From NCBI RefSeq assembly GCF_038024065.1, contig NZ_CP150667.1, positions 434,001 through 498,000 on the forward strand: 64,000 bases of DNA, read 5' to 3'. The position numbers were made by a program, and so were the translations under genes. Origin of the DNA: Polaribacter sejongensis (GTDB taxonomy: Bacteria; Bacteroidota; Bacteroidia; Flavobacteriales; Flavobacteriaceae). Positions 36,738 to 46,497 of this stretch are shown piece by piece. The notes beneath the pieces were generated by a model. It was not told where the DNA came from, searched no databases, and was given only the letters and a program-made list of their open reading frames with translations. Position 1 is the first letter of the stretch. Every line of letters starts with the position of its first letter.

Positions 36738-37076
36738 ATGAAAGAAGATAAACAGCTATTAGTACTTACTCATTTAAGTCAATTATTAGATTTTGTAACC
36801 GGCATTGGTGGCTTTATAGTTCCCTTAATTTTATGGATCACAAAAAAGGATGAAATCTTTGGAATGGATGCACACGGAAAAGCAATTCTTAATTTTAGAA
36901 TCTCTATGTTTATCTATATCTTAATTTGTATCCCGTTAATTTTTCTTTTCGGATTAGGAATTTTAGGGTTCATTGTAATCGGAATTTTCTATTTAATTTT
37001 CCCAATTATAAACGCCATAAAAGTTAGTAATAATGAAGCACCAAATTATCCTTTTAGCATTGCATTTATAAAATAG
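36738..37076 (+). CDS. DUF4870 domain-containing membrane protein
   Basis: The 112-residue protein has three hydrophobic segments and the family signature LTHLSQLLDFVTGIGGFIVPLILWITKK near the start, with GKAILNFRIS and the final NNEAPNYPFSIAFIK. DUF4870 proteins are small membrane proteins of unknown function. It stands alone and is followed by a terminator. Confidence 0.9.
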   Translation: MKEDKQLLVLTHLSQLLDFVTGIGGFIVPLILWITKKDEIFGMDAHGKAILNFRISMFIYILICIPLIFLFGLGILGFIVIGIFYLIFPIINAIKVSNNEAPNYPFSIAFIK

Positions 37077-37100
37077 AAAAAGAAGAAAGTAGCTTATTAG

Positions 37101-37130
37101 AATCGTCCATTTTTAGGGCGATTTTTTTTT
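37101..37130 (+). terminator. terminator after the DUF4870 gene
   Basis: AATCGTCC and GGGCGATT form an 8-pair stem with one G-U pair and a 7-base loop, followed directly by a long T-run. Confidence 0.85.
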
Positions 37131-37480
37131 TGCTATAATTACGCTTCGTAAGTTGGGCGTTCCCTAAAAAGGTCAGGCTTTACACTATATCTTTTTGTAA
37201 AAACAAAAAGGATGCCGTTCCAATCCTTAACGCAAACAAAATATAGACTATAAGAAAAATTGATAGCTTTGTTTTTAGTGGTGTTGTTTTGTTTTAAAAG
37301 ATTTAAAATCAAAACATTAGGTACTTGTTGCTGAATCTTTGGTTTAGGTGTTTTTTTGAATTTATAGAGGTGTTAAATGACGTGGTTTCATCTTTAGAGA
37401 TAATAAAATTCATAAAAAAAAGCTCTAAATCATATAAAAAAAGAAGTAAACATTTGATTTAAAATCACAAAAAATGAAGA
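37131..37480. other. non-coding gap with a possible dispersed element
   Basis: The gap carries a segment at 37153-37233 (listed separately) and then plain AT-rich sequence. I see no gene in it. Confidence 0.5.
37153..37233. repeat. probable Flavobacteriaceae dispersed structured repeat
   Basis: TTGGGCGTTCCCT, then ATATCTTTTTGT, ACAAAAAGGATGCC and CAATCCTTAACGC occur in this order. The central TTTTTGT/ACAAAAA arms form a hairpin, and GCGTT near the start can pair with AACGC at the end. I recall near-identical intergenic copies in other Flavobacteriaceae, but only one copy lies in this window. Confidence 0.45.
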
Positions 37481-37912
37481 TTAAATGTTCTTTATAATAT
37501 CTTCATATTCGTAAAAAAAGAGCTCAAATTTAGGCATGGTTTCCATGTAAAATTCAAAACAATCTCTCCAAGAATTTTTATTATAAACGCTAAATTTTCC
37601 TTCGAAAGGAACATAAATTCTATGAATTATTTTACCACTTTCTAGCTCAAATTCATCGTTAAAAATCACCTCTGGTAACTCTGTTTCTAACAGCGTTTTT
37701 AAAGATAACATTTGGTCGTAATAAAGCAAATTTACCAATTCATCTGGGTTCTCAATGTCTAAACAAACCATGGCTTGTTTTCTTTCGGCAACAAATTTAA
37801 AAGAGAAACCTTTAATTTTAGTGTTGTACAATAACCATTTTCTAGGGAAAGATTTCCCAAAACTAGTCCAAAAATCTTTTCGTAAAAGTGCTGATTCTTC
37901 TTTAGAGAACAT
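37481..37912 (-). CDS. DUF4268 domain-containing protein
   Basis: The 143-residue protein contains LRKDFWTSFGKSFPRKWLLYNTKIKG, typical of DUF4268, an alpha-beta domain of unknown function sometimes linked to nuclease-like folds. It begins 4 bases after the preceding minus-strand gene and is probably co-transcribed with it and the miaE gene. No signal or membrane segment is seen. Confidence 0.85.
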   Translation of the reverse strand: MFSKEESALLRKDFWTSFGKSFPRKWLLYNTKIKGFSFKFVAERKQAMVCLDIENPDELVNLLYYDQMLSLKTLLETELPEVIFNDEFELESGKIIHRIYVPFEGKFSVYNKNSWRDCFEFYMETMPKFELFFYEYEDIIKNI

Positions 37913-37915
37913 TTG

Positions 37916-38329
37916 TTATTTTTTATTCGGTGTAAATATGTGAACCTTTTCTGTGCTAAAACCATTGGAAAACCAGGTTCTATAATGTAAAAGATCTGTA
38001 TTAAAATTGGTAGCAATAACGTTGGCTATTGCTTCTAATTTGGTGTTGTTAAAATCGGTATTTGCTTTATCAATATTTAATACAATACCAAAATTATGCT
38101 CTTTTGGTACATTATCATCCCATTCATTTAAGGTTCCAATTTTATAAGGTTTGCTTATGTTATAATCGATTCCGTTAAAATTAACTTCTGCGCTTTCTGT
38201 TTCATCTTCAGTTATAAAAGTCATTTGAGGTAATGATAACAACAAACTAAATTGCTCACAAAATTCTTTTAAACTCAAATCTACAAAAGCAGAAAAATGT
38301 TCAATTTTAGAAATATTATCTATATCCAT
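37916..38329 (-). CDS. conserved hypothetical protein
   Basis: The 137-residue soluble protein is not recognised. It has alternating hydrophobic strands and helices (FVDLSLKEFCEQFSLLL; HNFGIVLNIDKANTDF) and no catalytic motif. It lies 9 bases after miaE and 3 bases before the DUF4268 gene, so all three are probably one transcript. The coding potential is supported by tight packing and codon use like its neighbours. Confidence 0.7.
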   Translation of the reverse strand: MDIDNISKIEHFSAFVDLSLKEFCEQFSLLLSLPQMTFITEDETESAEVNFNGIDYNISKPYKIGTLNEWDDNVPKEHNFGIVLNIDKANTDFNNTKLEAIANVIATNFNTDLLHYRTWFSNGFSTEKVHIFTPNKK

Positions 38330-38338
38330 ATCTAGTGT

Positions 38339-38920
38339 TTATCCGTGTATTTTAGCCGTATTACCACGTTCTTTCATCAATTCTGCTTCAAAAGCTAGTA
38401 AAGCATTCCACTTTTCGTTAACAATCTCTTTGTCTTGATATTGGCGTGCAAATTGTAAAAAAGTAGTATAATGTCCTGCTTCAGAAATCATTAAGTTATT
38501 GTAGAATTTAGACAATTCCTCGTCTTCCATGTTTTCAGAAAACACTTTAAAACGCTCGCAACTTCTTGCTTCAATTAAGGCAGCAACTAACAAACGCTGA
38601 ATTAAAGCATCGGTTCTGTCTCCAGTCTTTTTAAAGAATTTTTGCAATCGGATAGCATAATCATTTTTTTGCTCACGCCCTAAAACCATTCCACGTTTCA
38701 CCATTAACAAATGCACCATTTTAAAGTGTTGCATTTCCTCAATAGCAATATTGCTCATTTCCTTTACCAACTCTGTCTCTTCAGAATAATTAATAATAAT
38801 AGAAACTGCATTAGAAGCTGCTTTTTGCTCTAAAAATGCATGGTCTGTAAGTATTTGCTGTAAATTATCTTTGGCTATTTCTGCCCAAGAAGTTTCAGTT
38901 TCAAATTGTAATCCTAACAT
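38339..38920 (-). CDS. miaE: tRNA-(ms2io6A)-hydroxylase-like MiaE
   Basis: The 193-residue ferritin-like diiron protein resembles MiaE, which hydroxylates the isopentenyl group on A37 of tRNA. Metal-ligand motifs are NIAIEEMQHFKM (E-x-x-H), EARSCERF and ISEAGHYTTF, in the expected order on a four-helix bundle. Its substrate is made by MiaA, whose gene is present at 54351-55274. It heads a three-gene minus-strand cluster. Confidence 0.88.
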   Translation of the reverse strand: MLGLQFETETSWAEIAKDNLQQILTDHAFLEQKAASNAVSIIINYSEETELVKEMSNIAIEEMQHFKMVHLLMVKRGMVLGREQKNDYAIRLQKFFKKTGDRTDALIQRLLVAALIEARSCERFKVFSENMEDEELSKFYNNLMISEAGHYTTFLQFARQYQDKEIVNEKWNALLAFEAELMKERGNTAKIHG

Positions 38921-39712
38921 ACTTTTATATTTTTTTGTAATCTAAAGCTCAAATAAGCTATAGATTTAATTCTTTAGCATTTACAAAGGTTTTCTATCTA
39001 CTTTAAAAATAGGGGAAGCATTCGTATTACAATTAGGTAATACGACAGCTATAATAACCTGTTTTACAAAATAGTGTACCTTCAAAAAAAATTGAACGTC
39101 AAAAATAGTGCAATTTTCATTAAAAAGTACCTTACATTTTTTATTTACTTGTGGTGTGCTATGTTTAAAAGCAATCGTTTTGTAAGTGTATTTCGTTAGA
39201 AATCAATAAAAGTTGCGGCTAAAACAAAAGAATTATAGGGGGCAGTAGATAAATACTTGCTTTTTGTTCAACTTAAATTGTTCTATTTCTTTTTGGTTAT
39301 TAAACTTACTATTGTTAAGTCTAACGCAGTCGAGAAGTATTAGATTATTAAATAGGTTTCGACTGCGGTCAACCAGACATTTACTTGTTTTTAAACTAAA
39401 TGCTATCCAATTAACTACTTAGCTCTAATCATTTAATTTCAAGATTATTATTACACCTATTTTTCAAGGTTTTTTGATTTTACACATTCGTTTTTAAAAC
39501 CATCAGTTCTTAGAGTTCTATTCTGAATAATAAATTTTAATTTTTGAGAAAACGTAGCGTTATTTGTAATTTTATAAACTTTATGTAAAAAAGAGATCTA
39601 TAGTTTCATTTATCTGTAGAATAATGCAGATTTTAGAAAAAATAAAAACTGCTATTTTATTTTTATGATAGGCAAACATTCTTATTTTTACATTTAATAG
39701 AACGATTGATAT
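38921..39712. other. 790-bp non-coding gap
   Basis: No convincing gene is present. The gap carries a TCGACTGC-type inverted repeat at 39315-39383 and presumably the promoters of miaE and the antiporter. The rest is AT-rich. Confidence 0.5.
39315..39383. repeat. dispersed TCGACTGC inverted repeat pair
   Basis: CTAACGCAGTCGAGAAG and GGTTTCGACTGCGGTCAACC face each other about 25 bases apart and share the core GCAGTCGA/TCGACTGC. The right arm continues into CAGACA, as do the units of the 41540-43608 array and the copy at 5286. Confidence 0.65.
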
Positions 39713-41533
39713 ATGATAGAATTAGCAGGTATAATTATTTTAGGAATATTAGCACAATGGGTAGCATGGAAATTTAAAATCCCAGCAATATTACCTTTAA
39801 TTTTAATTGGTTTACTAGTAGGACCAATTGCTGCAGAGTTTTTAAGTGAAGACGGAACAAAGTGGATAGAGCCAGTCTGGAATGGAAAAAAAGGTCTTTT
39901 TCCTGGAGATAGTTTGTACTACTTTGTGTCTTTAGCCATTAGTATTATCCTTTTTGAAGGTGGCTTAACTTTAAAAAGAAGTGAGATTAAAAATGTAGGA
40001 CCCGTAATTACAAAACTAATAACAATAGGTTCTACCATTACTTTTTTTGGAGCAGGAATGGTGGCGCATTATGTTTTTGATTTAAGCTGGGAACTTTCTT
40101 TTCTGTTTTCGGGTTTAATTATTGTTACAGGACCTACTGTAATCACGCCAATTTTAAGAAACATTCCTCTAAAAAAAGATATTTCTACAGTTTTAAAGTG
40201 GGAGGGAATTTTAATAGATCCAATAGGTGCTTTAGTGGCAGTATTGGTTTTTGAGTTTATTAGTGTAGGTGGTGGAAGTGGTTTTACTAAAACAGCCTTA
40301 TTGGAATTTGGTAAAATATTACTTTTCGGAACCACTTTTGGATTTACGTTTGCACATGCTTTAGCGTATGCCATCAATAAAAAAATGATTCCACATTATT
40401 TATTAAATGTAGTCTCTTTATCTACCGTTTTATTGGTGTTTGTAGAGTCGGAAGTTTTTGCACATGAATCAGGTTTATTGGCAGTTGTGGTGATGGGAAT
40501 GGTTTTAGGAAACGGTAAATTAAGCAACTTAAAAGAATTGCTTTATTTTAAAGAATCTTTAAGTGTTTTGTTAATTTCCATCCTATTTATTTTATTGGCT
40601 GCAAACATTAATATGGAAGATTTACTCTTGTTGTATACCTGGAAAACAGTAACACTTTTTGCTGCTGTTGTCTTTGTAATAAGACCTTTAGCAGTTTTTG
40701 TAAGTACCAGAAATTCTAAATTAAAATTCAATGAAAAACTATTTATCAGTTGGGTAGGACCTCGTGGAATTGTAGCGGCAGGAATTGCGTCTTTATTTGG
40801 GAGTAAGTTATTAAAACAAGGTGTAGAAGGAGCAGAGTATATTACACCTCTGGTTTTTATGATTGTTCTAGGTACGGTTTTATTTAATGCCACCACAGCA
40901 AGGTTATTTGCAAAAATGGTGGGTGTTTTTCTAAAAAGATCCGATGCTATTTTAATTATTGGAGCCTCTAGTCCGGCGAGGTTAATTGCAAAATATTTAA
41001 AAGACAATGATAAAAGGGTTATTTTGATAGACTCTAATAAAAACTTTATTCAAAAATCATTAAAAGCAGGTTTAGAAGCCATTGAAATAGATATTTATAA
41101 CCAAGATTTAACGGATAATATCGAGTTAAATGATGTTGGTTATTTAATTGCAATGACGGGTAGTGAAGCGGTAAATAAATATGCTATAGAAAGTTTTTCT
41201 AATAATTTTGGAGAACAAGGTTCATATCGATTGGCAACTTCCGAAGAAATAAAAAATCCAAACTTAAGTATAGAGCAACAACAAATATTATTCAACCCAA
41301 AAGGTGATTATATTAATTTAAGTGAAGCTTTTAGAGAGAATCCTAAAATTTATGAAGTAGAAATTAATACAGAAGATGAATACAAGACAATGGTTTCTAG
41401 GTTGTTTAATGAATTTAAATCGGTGCTTTTATTTATCAGAAAAGATGATAAATTATACCTAATTCCTGAATTTGAAAAAACAGAATTAACCAAAGAGGAT
41501 TGTACTTTAATTTACTTAGGTAAAAATGTGTAA
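39713..41533 (+). CDS. CPA-type cation:proton antiporter with C-terminal RCK/TrkA-N domain
   Basis: The 606-residue inner-membrane transporter has about twelve helices (1-400) with the CPA core near LSFLFSGLIIVTGPTVITPIL and ILIDPIGALVAVLVFEF, where acidic residues of the transport site sit. A cytosolic nucleotide-binding RCK-like domain (about 415-530, LIIGASSPARLIAKYL) and a C-terminal segment follow. It exchanges Na+ or K+ for H+, and the RCK part suggests ligand gating. It is a single-gene unit, and the repeat array follows directly. Confidence 0.92.
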   Translation: MIELAGIIILGILAQWVAWKFKIPAILPLILIGLLVGPIAAEFLSEDGTKWIEPVWNGKKGLFPGDSLYYFVSLAISIILFEGGLTLKRSEIKNVGPVITKLITIGSTITFFGAGMVAHYVFDLSWELSFLFSGLIIVTGPTVITPILRNIPLKKDISTVLKWEGILIDPIGALVAVLVFEFISVGGGSGFTKTALLEFGKILLFGTTFGFTFAHALAYAINKKMIPHYLLNVVSLSTVLLVFVESEVFAHESGLLAVVVMGMVLGNGKLSNLKELLYFKESLSVLLISILFILLAANINMEDLLLLYTWKTVTLFAAVVFVIRPLAVFVSTRNSKLKFNEKLFISWVGPRGIVAAGIASLFGSKLLKQGVEGAEYITPLVFMIVLGTVLFNATTARLFAKMVGVFLKRSDAILIIGASSPARLIAKYLKDNDKRVILIDSNKNFIQKSLKAGLEAIEIDIYNQDLTDNIELNDVGYLIAMTGSEAVNKYAIESFSNNFGEQGSYRLATSEEIKNPNLSIEQQQILFNPKGDYINLSEAFRENPKIYEVEINTEDEYKTMVSRLFNEFKSVLLFIRKDDKLYLIPEFEKTELTKEDCTLIYLGKNV

Positions 41534-41539
41534 TATTTA

Positions 41540-43608
41540 GTGAAAGAACTTTACTTAGCTAAAACGCTAAACCAATGAAAACTCACAATGTCTTCCTGAG
41601 CCTGTCGAAGGATCGCAGTTGAGTTTTCAATCCTATTTATAGTCAAAGTAATTGGTTAAAAAAGACTTAAACAATTCAGACAGACAAATCGTTGGTGTAA
41701 TTGTGTCCTGGTTATAATTTAATGAAGCCAATTTATTTACTTAAATACGCTAAACCAATGAATACTCACAATGTCCTCCTGAGCCTGTCGAAGGATCACG
41801 TTTGAGTTTTCGGTCCTATGTACATCAAAGTAATTGACTCAAAAAGTCTTCGACAAGCTCAGTCAGACAGACGTTATTGTAATTGTGTTCTGGTTATAAT
41901 TTAACAAAACCAATTTACTTAACTAAAAACGCTAAACCAATGAATACTCACAATGTCCTCCTGAGCCTGTCGAAGGATTACGCTTGAGTTTTCAATCCTA
42001 TGTACATCAAAGCAATTGATTTAAAAAGTCTTCGACAAGCTTAGCCAGACAAATCGTTTGTGTAGTTGTGTTCTGGTTATAATTTAACGAAAGCAATTTA
42101 TTTACTTAAAAACGCTAAACCAATGAATACTCACAATGTCCTCCTGAGCCTGTCGAAGGATTCAGCTTGAGTTTTCAGTTCTATTTAACTCAAAGTAATT
42201 GGTTAAAAAAGACTTCGACAAACTCAGCCAGACAAATCGTTGTTGTAATTGTGTTATGGTTATAATTTAACGAAAGCAATTTACTTAAAAACGCTAAACC
42301 AATGAATACTCACAATGTTATCCTGAGCTTGTCGAAGGATCACAGTTTAGTTTTCAATCTTATTTATATCAAAGTAATTGGTTAAAAAAAGTCTTCGACA
42401 AGCTCAGCCTGACAAATCGTTATTATAATTGTGTTTTAACTTAATGAAACCAATTTACTTAACTAAAAAGGCTAAACCAATAAAAACTCACCATGTCCTC
42501 CTGAGCCTGTCGAAGGATTGCGCTTGAGTTCTCAATTCTATGTACATCAAAGTAATTGACTCAAAAAGTCTTCGACAAGCTCAGTCAGACAGACGTTATT
42601 GTAATTGTGTTCTGGTTATAATTTAACAAAACCAATTTACTTAACTAAAAACGCTAAACCAATGAATACTCACAATGTCCTCCTGAGCCTGTCGAAGGAT
42701 TACGCTTGAGTTTTCAATCCTATGTACATCAAAGCAATTGATTTAAAAAGTCTTCGACAAGCTTAGACTGACAAATCGTTAGTGTAATTGTGTTTTGGTT
42801 TTAACTTAATGAAATCAATTTACTTAACTAAATACGCTAAACCAATGAATACTCACAAAGTCTTCCTGAGCCTGTCGAAGAATCAGAGTTGAGTTTTCAG
42901 TCCTATTTATATAAAAGTAATTGGTTATAAAAGTCTTCAATAAGCTTAGACAGACAAATTGTTGTTGTAATTGTGTTCTGGTTATAATTTAATGAAATCA
43001 ATTTACTTAAGTAAAAACGCTAAACCAATAAAAACTCAAAATGTCCTCCTGAGCCTGTCGAAGGATCATGTTTGAGTTTTCAGACCTATGTATATCAAAG
43101 TAATTGGTTAAAAAAGACTTCGACAAGCTCAGCCAGACAGACGTTAGTGTAATTGTGCTTCGGAAATATTTTAACGACAGTAATTTACTTAACTAAAGAT
43201 GCTGCTCAATGAATACTCACAATGTCATCCTAAGAATGTCGAAGGATTTAGCTTGAGTTTTGAATTCTATGCATATCAAAGTAATTGGTTAAAAAGTCTT
43301 CGACAAGCTCAGCCAGACAAATCGTTATTATAATTGTGTTTTGGTATTAACTTAATGAAATCAATTTACTTAACTAAATACGCTAAACCAATGAATACTC
43401 ACAATGTCTTCCTGAGCCTGTCGAAGGATATTGTTTTAATTCTTTGCCTTAAAAGTGTTAAAGTTGTTGTTGAGATAATTGTGTTTAAATACTACAATAA
43501 TAGTGTTTTAGAGAAATATTTTTTAATTTAATAAAGCAATATACTTAACTAAAAACGCTAATCCAATGAATACTCACAATGTCCTCCTGAGCTTGTCGAA
43601 GGATATAG
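41540..43608. repeat. array of twelve ~182-bp tandem units
   Basis: Units start at the conserved CGCTAAACCAATGAATACTC at about 41565, 41749, 41930, 42113, 42292, 42470, 42652, 42835, 43018, 43200, 43381 and 43556, so the period is 175-184 bases. Each unit has CTGAGCCTGTCGAAGGAT, then about 55 bases later TCTTCGACAAGCTCAG, which is nearly its inverse complement, then CAGACA and a stretch ending TTACTTAACTAAAAA. The last two units lack or alter the right arm. Copies differ by substitutions and small indels. No gene is predicted in it. Confidence 0.95.
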
Positions 43609-43680
43609 TTTAAGACACTTAAAATCGCTCAACTTTCCCTTATTAGACTGCTCTTACAATCAGCAATAATAAAACTGTTG

Positions 43681-45375
43681 TTACATATCTAACTCAAAAG
43701 TCTGACGTAGTTTATCTATAAGAGGGTTTATTTCTTTCATCTTATTATATTTCTCTTGTGGAGTGTAGGCAAACTTTTTTTCTATGGTTTCGTTTAAATT
43801 AACTTCAAGACTGATACCATAATTATTAAGTCGTTTTCTTAAAAAGTTGATCAATTCAGATCTTCCTTTTCTAAATTGCTCTTCCATTAACTTATTAGGT
43901 ACCGAAAAAGTTATTTTATAGTTTTTCCCTAATTGTGGTACGTCTGTTCCTACAATAGAAGCCATACTACGCTCTCCTTTTTGAATTAACAGCGCAACAT
44001 ATTCTTTCCATAGGATCTGTAAAGCTTCTTCAGTAAAAAAGTCTTTCGGATGGTTGTCAAAATTTTCTTCTACAACCGCTTTCTTTTCTACCTTTTTTTC
44101 GTGAATACTTTTTAAAGATAACGAAGATGCACGCCTACCAACAGATTTTAATATTGGTTTTATTCTAGGTTTAGGCGGTTCTACTTTTGGAGCTTGTGCA
44201 ATTACAGGTTTTTCAATTTTTTTCTCAACCAGTTTTGCAGCCTCTTTTACAGCAGGAGAAAGTGCTTGAAAAAATGTAGCAGGAATTATGTAGTTAGCTG
44301 GTTTTTTTTTTTCTCCATCAAAAGTGATAGAGGCAATTTGCATAATGGTTAATTCTACCAGCAGTCGCTGATTTTTACTAGCTCTATAATTCAAATCACA
44401 CTGATTTGCTTTTTCTATAGATTGCATTAAAAACGGAATGCTTGCCTTGGTAGCTTGCTCTAAATATTTCTTTTTAGCAGCATCACCAACTTCTAACAAC
44501 TCTAAAGTAGCTTTGTCTTTGGCAACCAGTAAATCTCTAAAATGACTCGCCAGTCCATTAATAAAATGATGTCCTTCAAAACCCTTAGCTAAAATAGTAT
44601 TAAAAGCATTTAATACTTGTGGTATTTTGTTGGTCAGCATTAAATCTGTCATATTAAAATACGTTTCGTAGTCTAATACATTCAGGTTTTCGGTAACAGC
44701 TTCACGTGTTAAATTGTTTCCAGAAAAACTAACAACTCTATCAAAAATAGACAAAGCATCACGCATTGCACCATCCGCTTTTTGAGCGATAATATGCAAA
44801 GCATCATCTTCTGCCGTAATATTTTCTTTTTCACAAATTACTTTTAGGTAATTTTTAGCGTCTAAAACACCAATTCTCTTAAAATCGAAAATCTGACAAC
44901 GAGATAAAATCGTCGGAATAATTTTATGTTTTTCTGTAGTTGCTAAAATAAAAATAGCATGTGCAGGTGGTTCTTCTAAGGTCTTTAAAAAAGCATTAAA
45001 AGCTGCCTGAGATAACATGTGTACCTCATCTATAATATATACTTTATACTTACCGGTTTGTGGCGGAATACGAACTTGATCTGTTAAACTTCTAATATCA
45101 TCAACAGAATTGTTAGAAGCAGCATCCAGTTCAAAAATATTGAAAGCAAAATCTTCATCTGCAGAAACTTCCGCATCTTGTTGATTAATGTTTTTAGCCA
45201 ATATTCTAGCACAAGAAGTTTTACCAACTCCACGTGGACCTGTAAACAACAAGGCTTGCGCCAAATGGTTGTTTTTTATAGCCTTTTCTAACGTGTTTGT
45301 AATGGCTTGTTGCCCAACAACATCCGCAAAAACTTGTGGACGATATTTACGCGCAGAAACTATAAAATGCTCCAT
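43681..45375 (-). CDS. dnaX: DNA polymerase III subunit gamma/tau
   Basis: The ATG at 45373-45375 (MEHFIVSARKYRPQVF) is chosen because the family starts there. The 564-residue clamp-loader motor has Walker A GPRGVGKTSCARI, the DEVHMLS box, the sensor SRCQIF and a C-terminal tau-type region (about 370-560) ending with LRQTFELDM. The usual four-cysteine zinc module between Walker A and the next helix is replaced by an acidic stretch (DAEVSADEDFAFNIFELDAA), as I recall for Flavobacteriaceae. It binds SSB, beta clamp and polymerase in replication. Confidence 0.97.
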   Translation of the reverse strand: MEHFIVSARKYRPQVFADVVGQQAITNTLEKAIKNNHLAQALLFTGPRGVGKTSCARILAKNINQQDAEVSADEDFAFNIFELDAASNNSVDDIRSLTDQVRIPPQTGKYKVYIIDEVHMLSQAAFNAFLKTLEEPPAHAIFILATTEKHKIIPTILSRCQIFDFKRIGVLDAKNYLKVICEKENITAEDDALHIIAQKADGAMRDALSIFDRVVSFSGNNLTREAVTENLNVLDYETYFNMTDLMLTNKIPQVLNAFNTILAKGFEGHHFINGLASHFRDLLVAKDKATLELLEVGDAAKKKYLEQATKASIPFLMQSIEKANQCDLNYRASKNQRLLVELTIMQIASITFDGEKKKPANYIIPATFFQALSPAVKEAAKLVEKKIEKPVIAQAPKVEPPKPRIKPILKSVGRRASSLSLKSIHEKKVEKKAVVEENFDNHPKDFFTEEALQILWKEYVALLIQKGERSMASIVGTDVPQLGKNYKITFSVPNKLMEEQFRKGRSELINFLRKRLNNYGISLEVNLNETIEKKFAYTPQEKYNKMKEINPLIDKLRQTFELDM

Positions 45376-45786
45376 GTATAATAGATTGTATATGGTTAAC
45401 GTCTTTTTAAAGAGTACTAAAATCAAAATAGATTTTGATTAAAAGTAGCTATTGAAATTTAAGGTAAAAACCTTAAACCTGCTTTAAACCTTAAAGAGAC
45501 TGGTTTATTTTGATTTAATATTGAACAAAAATAGGGGTATCAGGTATTTTTTACAAGACATTTTCTTAATAAAATCCTAAAGTTGTAAACAACGTGTAAA
45601 TTGTTTCTATTTGTAACGACTATATAAGTAATTTAAAAATAATTTCGATTCCCTTAAAAAGGAATTGAATGTTTCCAAGAATATAACTCCTTGGATTCTT
45701 TTAAATTAAAAGTTCGGAAAATTGTACTGAAAATAGACCAACTGTTTTTTGTGCAATTTTCTTTTTAACCCTAATCCGTAAGTAAA
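45376..45786. other. non-coding gap between dnaX and msrA
   Basis: About 410 bases hold no gene that I can support and no clear hairpin. The promoters of the divergent dnaX and msrA genes must lie here. Confidence 0.5.
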
Positions 45787-46446
45787 ATGAATATTTTAAA
45801 GTCTGTTACCTTTCTAAGTTTATCAATATTATTAATTTCTTGTTTCGGTTTTACTGATAAAAAAGAAACTCAAACTGAAACCAAAGCTACTTATATTGCT
45901 AAAGAAAAGACCAAAGTAGCCTATTTTGCAAGTGGATGTTTTTGGTGTGTAGAAGCTATTTTTGAAAGTGTAAGTGGAGTAGAAGAAGCTGTTTCTGGTT
46001 ATGCTGGCGGACATACGTTAAACCCAACGTATAAAAGTATTGGAACCGGAAAAACAGGACATTCTGAAACTGTGGCAGTGTATTACAATCCAGAAAAAGT
46101 GTCTTTTGAAACGTTAGTGACCGTGTTTTTTGGTTCTCAAGATCCAACAACCAAAAACGGACAACATCCAGATTACGGAACTCAATACAGATCTATTGCT
46201 TTTTATGAAACGGATGCTGAAAAGGCAATTATAGAAAAAATGATTGCTAAATTAAATGCTGAAGTGTACCATGGTAAAATAGCAACCGAAGTTACCAAAC
46301 TTAAAAAATTCTACAAAGCAGAAGACTATCACCAAGATTTTGAACGTAGAAACCCAAATCAAGGATATATTAAGGCGGTTTCTATACCAAGATTAAACAA
46401 GTTTAAAAAGAGGTTTCCGCAGTTATTAAAGACTGATAAGCATTAA
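45787..46446 (+). CDS. msrA: peptide-methionine (S)-S-oxide reductase, lipoprotein type
   Basis: The 219-residue enzyme repairs oxidised methionine. The catalytic GCFWCVEAIF motif (nucleophile Cys at about 57) is intact, with GYAGGHTLNPTY and HPDYGTQYRSIAF following. The N-terminus (MNILKSVTFLSLSILLISCFG) is a lipoprotein signal with Cys at 19, so it probably acts in the cell envelope. It is a single gene with a terminator just downstream. Confidence 0.97.
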   Translation: MNILKSVTFLSLSILLISCFGFTDKKETQTETKATYIAKEKTKVAYFASGCFWCVEAIFESVSGVEEAVSGYAGGHTLNPTYKSIGTGKTGHSETVAVYYNPEKVSFETLVTVFFGSQDPTTKNGQHPDYGTQYRSIAFYETDAEKAIIEKMIAKLNAEVYHGKIATEVTKLKKFYKAEDYHQDFERRNPNQGYIKAVSIPRLNKFKKRFPQLLKTDKH

Positions 46447-46468
46447 CAAATGCATTTTATATATATTG

Positions 46469-46497
46469 AAAAAGCAACTCATTGAGTTGCTTTTTTT
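46469..46497 (+). terminator. terminator after msrA
   Basis: AAAAAGCAACTC and GAGTTGCTTTTT form a 12-base perfect stem with the 3-base loop ATT, followed by a T-run. Confidence 0.9.

Noticed and set aside
37759..38016. 85-residue minus-strand ORF overlapping two genes
   Set aside because: It overlaps the DUF4268 gene and its neighbour in a different frame and resembles nothing; the tight packing of the two real genes explains the region.
43334..43531. A 65-residue plus-strand ORF at the end of the array
   Set aside because: It lies mostly within repeat units and reads through their variable parts; no family resemblance.
41580..43608. A short ORF (MNTHNVLLSLSKD plus two residues, then stop) recurs in most array units
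   Set aside because: It is simply the translation of the repeat arm; two units have ATA instead of ATG, ends vary, and single dispersed arms elsewhere lack the start. No sign of selection on codons.
41540..43608. CRISPR array
   Set aside because: The units are about 182 bp and similar over the whole length, with no short repeat/unique spacer pattern and no cas genes.
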